From assembly GCA_905250125.1 (NCBI GenBank), contig CAJNOL010000716.1, forward strand, positions 44,813 to 108,812: a stretch of DNA of 64,000 bases, given 5' to 3'. Source of the DNA: Rotaria sordida. Its lineage: Eukaryota; Rotifera; Eurotatoria; Philodinida; Philodinidae. The notes under the pieces were generated by a model. That model saw nothing but the letters and a program-made list of their open reading frames with translations. It was not told the origin of the DNA and ran no database searches. The stretch's first letter is position 1. Every line of letters begins with the position of its first letter. Made by a program: the position numbers and the translations under genes. Of this stretch, positions 59,010 through 64,000 are shown piece after piece.

Positions 59010-59519
59010 TTATGAAGCATTAGTATTAATTGGTGCAACTCGATATTCGATGAACGTTCCATAAAGTTGAAATCGTTGTGGCCCTTTAAATTTCAGTACA
59101 ACTTGATAGTTTTCATCAGATGTGTGTACACTTTGTTTTTCCTCTGCTTTTGATATCAAGACTTCTTGTCCATTTGAATAAATTCTGTAGACTGGTACTA
59201 GACCCAATCTACTGCTTAATGAGACTGCAAACGGTTGTTTTAAATTTGTATAATTTGCTGCTTCAATAGTGAGTGTCAAATTGTTCCTTGGAGCATCCCA
59301 AAAGATATTTACATTTGAACAATCGTAGAATGGTGTGTCAAAAATATTAAGGAAAGTATTGTTGCATCTGTAATCCGTTGATAAACTACCACTACATGGA
59401 AATTCGGGGCCATTCGTACCATAGTTTGCTTCACACTTGGGTTCGTCGGATTCAAGATCGTCTCCAACAACAACATTTGCAAGAGCAAGAGACAAAACTA
59501 GAATGATGATTTGAAGCAT
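59010..59519 (-). CDS. Small secreted glycoprotein of unknown family
   Basis: 169 aa, single exon. A clear signal peptide (MLQIIILVLSLALANVVVG) is followed by an acidic start and four cysteines in the first half of the mature protein (PKCEA, FPCSG, YRCNN, YDCSN), likely two disulfides. N-glycosylation sites occur at NNT, NLT and NYT. No membrane span or known domain. The start is fixed by the signal peptide. A TATATAAAAAG box lies about 52 nt upstream. Function unknown. Confidence 0.82.
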   Translation of the reverse strand: MLQIIILVLSLALANVVVGDDLESDEPKCEANYGTNGPEFPCSGSLSTDYRCNNTFLNIFDTPFYDCSNVNIFWDAPRNNLTLTIEAANYTNLKQPFAVSLSSRLGLVPVYRIYSNGQEVLISKAEEKQSVHTSDENYQVVLKFKGPQRFQLYGTFIEYRVAPINTNAS

Positions 59520-59570
59520 GTTTTAATGTTAGAGATTAGAAAGCCTTTTTTTTATCAAATGCTTCACACG

Positions 59571-59581
59571 CTTTTTATATA
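59571..59581 (-). promoter_or_regulatory. TATA box of the secreted-protein gene
   Basis: The minus strand reads TATATAAAAAG, about 52 nt before the ATG at 59519, a suitable distance for a core promoter with a short leader. It is the clearest TATA box in the window. Confidence 0.55.
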
Positions 59582-59585
59582 GGTT

Positions 59586-59800
59586 TTCAAAAAAAGAATA
59601 AATTAAAAAGGCTTTAGATATAATCTTCAATGATTGGAATCAAAATTTGATGCTAGTGAGTGTACTGGACTTGCAACTCCTGTAGACCGTAAGTGATGAA
59701 AAAGAGAAAAAATTAAAAAAGGCTTTAGTTATAATCTTGAATGATTGATATCAAAGTTTGATTCTAATGGGCGTATTGGACTTTCGAGCCATGCAGAGTA
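59586..59800. repeat. Tandem duplication of about 112 bp upstream of the secreted-protein gene
   Basis: Two diverged direct copies share AATTAAAAAGGCTTTAG, TATAATCTT(C/G)AATGATTG and a TGATGCTAGTG/TGATTCTAATG block (first copy about 59598-59675, second about 59713-59785). They lie just behind the TATA box and may carry regulatory sites. Confidence 0.65.
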
Positions 59801-59982
59801 TAGATGAGTCTCTGGAATCGAGCTTCAAAACGTTTAGATTGAATACAACGGCATGTACTTTGTTCTTCTCTCCCTATCTTTCTGAATAGGTCGAGATTTT
59901 TCAAAAGAATCGATTTACTTTTCACTAACGATATGATGAAGTACGAATATGCAATAAAGTATCATCTAAAAAAATCAAGACT

Positions 59983-60051
59983 TGAGGGTGTGGCCGTGGC
60001 TGTGGCTATGAAGAGAACACTCACGCTACACCCACACCCACGCCCTACCCT
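59983..60051. repeat. GTGTGGG-type hairpin (copy 13)
   Basis: The left arm TGAGGGTGTGGCCGTGGCTG faces the right arm CTACACCCACACCCACGCCC across a loop TATGAAGAGAACACTCACG. It sits exactly where recognisable sequence of the Helitron-type gene begins. Confidence 0.8.
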
Positions 60052-60052
60052 C

Positions 60053-63000
60053 ATAGTACCAAGATCATGGAACATGCCACCACGATTATCCCGAGATAAC
60101 ATATATGCAGCTTTAAGTACAATCGATTTGACAGGTTTACAAAAAAATATATATGGACCCGACAACATTATATCAACACCGTTGAAGGAACAATTTGTTT
60201 CATCGATTTTGCATGTGTCTGCATTGCCAAATAAACTTTTACAAACACCAACACGTAATCAATCAACATCTGGTCAGTATAGTAATCATAGAAGAAAAGT
60301 AAAGGATTATTTAATATTTTAGTTATTAATGCTTCGTATAATGAATCAAAAATGATTCCAGCTTGCTTACCAACTCCAAATCCGTCGTCACCTAATTTTG
60401 TATCACGATTTCGTGCAGATGTAGTACAACTTGTTGAAGCAAGCAATATTCATAAATATAGTGATACTTGTTATAAATATTGGAATACTAATAAAGATGA
60501 TAAGAAAAGTTGTCAGATGTGTATGCCACGCAAGTTGGTACCAATTCCAACAATTGATCTTGATACAGATCACATTTCTATGCGAAGATCCGACCCATTG
60601 ATCAATAATTTTAATGAATATCTCATCGCAGCCTGTCGATCCAACATAGATATTAAATTTATCTGGAGTGGAAGCGATGCAAAGGCTCTTATCTATTATA
60701 TTACCGATTATGTGACAAAAATGAGTCTTTCTTTTCATGATACATTTGCTCTTTTACAAAAAAAGCACTACAGCGTTCCAGAATTCATGCCATCAACCAG
60801 ACAAAGAAACTGCAATCGAGAAGTCGCGTAGACTCGTTTTACGCTGTTATAATACACTTGCTTCTCAACAAGAATTATCTGGAGTTCAAGTTGCATCTTA
60901 TCTGATGAACTGGGATGATCGTTATACAATACACAAGTTCCAAGGCCTCTTTTTAAATCAAACCGAACGATTTTTACAAACTCAATTAAATGAAATACGT
61001 GCCAAACAGAAATCGAAAATTGTAACATGCGGTATGTTTTTAATATTATAGTTGAATCAAACATAATGTCTTATCTTTCATTGGTTAGATATAATGGACG
61101 ATGACCTATATGATGATGAAGCTATTGACAATGAAAACAATGACGAAGAACAATTTCAAATTCAATCGAATGAAAATGACAATAGCTTCGTCCTTGTTAA
61201 TACAAGAATTGATTATCAATGCCGATCCGATACTCTCAACAAGATGTGTTTATACGACTTCGTCAGCACATTATATAAGAAAAAAAATGAATACATCAGA
61301 TTTCAAGTATTCATCCGAATCTGCAGCATCAGTCGAAAAAAAATGCTAATCGAAAAGGTCGACCATACAATGAACGCTTTCCTTTTCAACAACAGCATTC
61401 ACAGGCAACAACACATTTAATGATGAAATATAGTCAACTTCATGTACCTATTCTTTACGGCCCTCAGATTCCTCGACAAGATCGTGATGACACTCGAGAA
61501 CGATATTGTCGAGCTCTTCTCACACTCTTCGTACCCTGGAGATCCGTCACTAATCTCTGTGATACGAATCAAACATGGAAAGATGCCTTCAAATATCGGC
61601 AACATCTTATTTCTGTTCATTCATGGAAGATTATAGAAAATATTCAAGTTTTGCACGAATGTAAAAAGGATCGTGATGATAATTTACTTCAAGTTATTGC
61701 TGAAGCTCAAGTTGACAATGATGCTATCAATCCTGTGCTTTTGCCAGCAAAACATGATGTTCATGGCGAATACGACATGGATGACAGCGATGACTTCCTT
61801 GAGTTATTAGGCAATTTAGATGAATATACAACTGCTGCAGTCAATACCACAAGAAAAACAACAGAAAATAAATATATTGAAGAAACTATAGAAGCAGTCG
61901 AGAACGTTGGACGATTTAATCATACGAACAGTAAGTATTATTTTTATATCAGTAACAAGTTTGAAAACAATGATAAAAAATTTATTGTAGCATATTATCA
62001 ATCTTCTTCAGATATATCAATTGATCGTACTAATCGACAACTTATACCATTCCCTTGTGCAATACCTCATCTTGTTCAACTCAATACAAAATGACAAAAA
62101 CAGTTGAAGATCGAGAAAGAACGAGTTAGACGAAGTTTAATTATAGGGAACTATGACAAAGATGATGATACATTGGATTTATTTGCTATAAGAGATGCCG
62201 TTGTAACAGTGATGAATCCAAATAATTATAGTACAAACAATTTTGAAAACTATGGTTCAATTCTTCCAGTGCTCAAAGTCATACATAACTTTCCTACTCA
62301 GACAAGTATTATTAATGAATTTACATTAAACAGAGAACAACGAGCTACATTTATGATCATAACAAGTCATCTTGATGGTGACAACCGATGTCGCACAAGT
62401 ATTTTTACAATAAACGTCATCACAAATCGAAATATACAATTTGTTTAGGTGACAATAATGGTCAGCTCATCATGTGTATATCTAGGTGTGGCGGAACGGG
62501 CAAATCACAACTTATTCGTGCTCTTACCAAATATTTTCTCGTTACAAAAAGAATGCAAATGATGAGGAAGCTTGTACCGACTGGACTTGCTGCTGCTGAA
62601 ATAGATGGAATGACAATTCATTCATTTTTGGACGAACAACGCAATTCAAGAAAGCCACGGACCATTAAACCGGGTGACTCAAAACTTGAGAAAGAATGGA
62701 GATCAGTCGAATATCTTTTAATTGATGAGATGAGTATGGTTGGTTTAACTCTACTAGCAAAACTCAACCGAATTATTTCAACTGCAAAACACGTCGATCC
62801 TCAAGTTCCATTCGGTAGTGTAAACATTATCTTCTTTGGTGATTACTTACAATATCGACCTGTATATGATGCACCATTACACACTGATTTTTCATTACCA
62901 TCCAAAAAGAAATCGAGTAAACTATCCACAGAAAAAGAAATTCAACAACGTGTTGTACGTTCTTTAATTCTTCAAATTAACTGTGTGGTAAAACTTACTC

Positions 63001-64000
63001 AACAGATGCGCACAAAAGATTCACGGTACCTTCAGCTACTCGAATGTCTTCGTCATAGACAATGTGATTATGACGACTACGAATTATTGCTGACCCAAGT
63101 AGTTGGGCAACCATCAGAAGGCTCTCTCTGTGATTCACCATGGAATAAAGTAAGTTTTCTTTTCCTTTTGATACAAACGTGTATATTTGTCTCATTTAGG
63201 CTCCGGTCCTTGTGTTCCGAAATGAAGTACGAACACAATTGAACAACAAGGCAGCAATTCACAATGCAGCTCAATTAGGCCACGTCCCAATAGTATGCGT
63301 CGCTCAAGACACTTGTAATGGCAAACCAATTGAAGATCCTATACTTATAAAAAAATTATTGGAATTATCTGATAGCAAGACAGAGCATTTACCTGGTTTA
63401 TTACTTTTTGTTCCTGGAATGCCTGTTATTTTAACACAAAACATTGCTATTGAACTTCGTCTTATTAATGGTATTAATGGAATCTTTCGACAATTAGTCT
63501 ATCAGGCAGATTCTGTATCAACAGATGTTTTACCGGAAATATTTCCAAAAAATACACAGTACATCCATCGACCATTATATGCATTAATAGAAATTGCCAA
63601 ATCAAAAATTGAATCCAATCTTGAAGAACTTCAACCAAAACTTGTTCCAATACCAGTAATTGAACAAACATTTCGAGTAGACGTTTCTGATATTCTTCCA
63701 AAAGACAAGAAACAAAAATCAAATTGAAAAGCAATTTTATTGATTAAACGTCGAGCATTACCACTAGTGCCTGCTTATTGCATTACAACACACAAGAGCC
63801 AAGGTCAAACTCTGAATAAAGTTGTGATCGATCTTAAACTGCCAAATGAAACTGAAGATATTGCCGCAATTTATGTACCATTATCTCATGTAAAACGTTT
63901 GATTGATCTAGTTATCTTACGGCAACTCAATTACAAGGTTTTAATAATTAAACCAAGTAAATTTCAACTCATCACAATGGAAAGACTGGATCAAATATAT
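60053..64000 (+). pseudogene. Helitron-type Rep/PIF1-helicase gene, decayed and incomplete
   Basis: Helitrons move by rolling-circle replication with a HUH/Tyr nickase and a helicase. The first exon (60053-60272) is unrecognised. The next (from 60323) contains SDAKALIYYITDYVTK, the two-Tyr Rep motif. Farther on are a SRRLVLRCYNTLASQQELSG block and a PIF1-type helicase with Walker A CGGTGKSQL, Walker B LIDEMSMVG, FFGDYLQYRP and the late motif ITTHKSQGQTL. Introns of about 50-80 nt are inferred at 60273-60322, 61032-61088, 61931-62011, 62399-62448 and 63150-63199. Damage: frame changes at A-runs 60758-60764, 61280-61287 and 61336-61343, and in-frame TGA codons at 62092-62094 and 63724-63726. 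The HUH (His) motif is not seen upstream, and the 3' end lies outside the window. Confidence 0.85.

Noticed and set aside
62995..63274. Minus-strand frames opposite the PIF1-type helicase
   Set aside because: They mirror a clear helicase coding region on the plus strand.

Overview
The window looks like nuclear DNA of a bdelloid rotifer. Four things point there. Most introns of host genes, and of one transposon-borne gene, are about 50 nt with GT..AG ends in very AT-rich DNA. There are NHL-repeat and FG-GAP-repeat genes with Ser/Thr-rich stalk exons. There is a tandem set of two-membrane-span proteins. Many small hairpins are built from GTGTGGG-type repeats, which resemble the bdelloid telomere unit TGTGGG as I recall it. 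Genus and species cannot be fixed from sequence alone. Genes are sparse; about two thirds of the window is AT-rich non-coding DNA with many fold-back and terminal-inverted-repeat elements.

Layout. 0.6-6.0 kb: a 13-exon ECT2/Pebble-type RhoGEF on the minus strand (BRCT, DH, incomplete PH). 6.8-7.1 kb: the 3' exon of a DUF1772-like membrane protein. 7.7-8.7 kb: a TIR element. 10.3-16.5 kb: three tandem minus-strand single-exon paralogues (455, 437 and 473 aa) with one membrane span near each end and a Cys-rich ectodomain. 16.8-17.6 kb: a TIR element with a candidate 9-bp target duplication and a GGGTT satellite. 23.2-23.9 kb: a fold-back hAT-type element with an exact 8-bp target duplication. 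24.0-28.1 kb: an NHL-repeat gene in four recognised exons. 28.3-30.1 kb: a long-TIR element containing a 100-N gap. 33.7-40.3 kb: a split minus-strand gene whose exons join in phase into a predicted type II membrane protein with seven FG-GAP repeats. 40.6-41.4 kb: a TIR element with the tail of a MULE-type transposase. 46.6-49.9 kb: nested palindromes. 49.9-52.6 kb: a two-exon seven-span membrane protein whose intron holds another fold-back. 55.1-56.1 kb: a two-exon NmrA-like NAD(P)-binding protein. 59.0-59.5 kb: a small secreted protein. 60.05-64.0 kb: a decayed Helitron-type Rep/PIF1-helicase gene with five introns, running off the window.

The host genes do not form a pathway or operon. The notable signal is structural: at least twelve two-armed GTGTGGG-type hairpins plus a dense set of unrelated fold-back elements, several lying in introns or directly beside genes. 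No rRNA, tRNA, CRISPR array or intact autonomous transposon was found. Exon limits were read by eye from splice signals and phase, without alignments.
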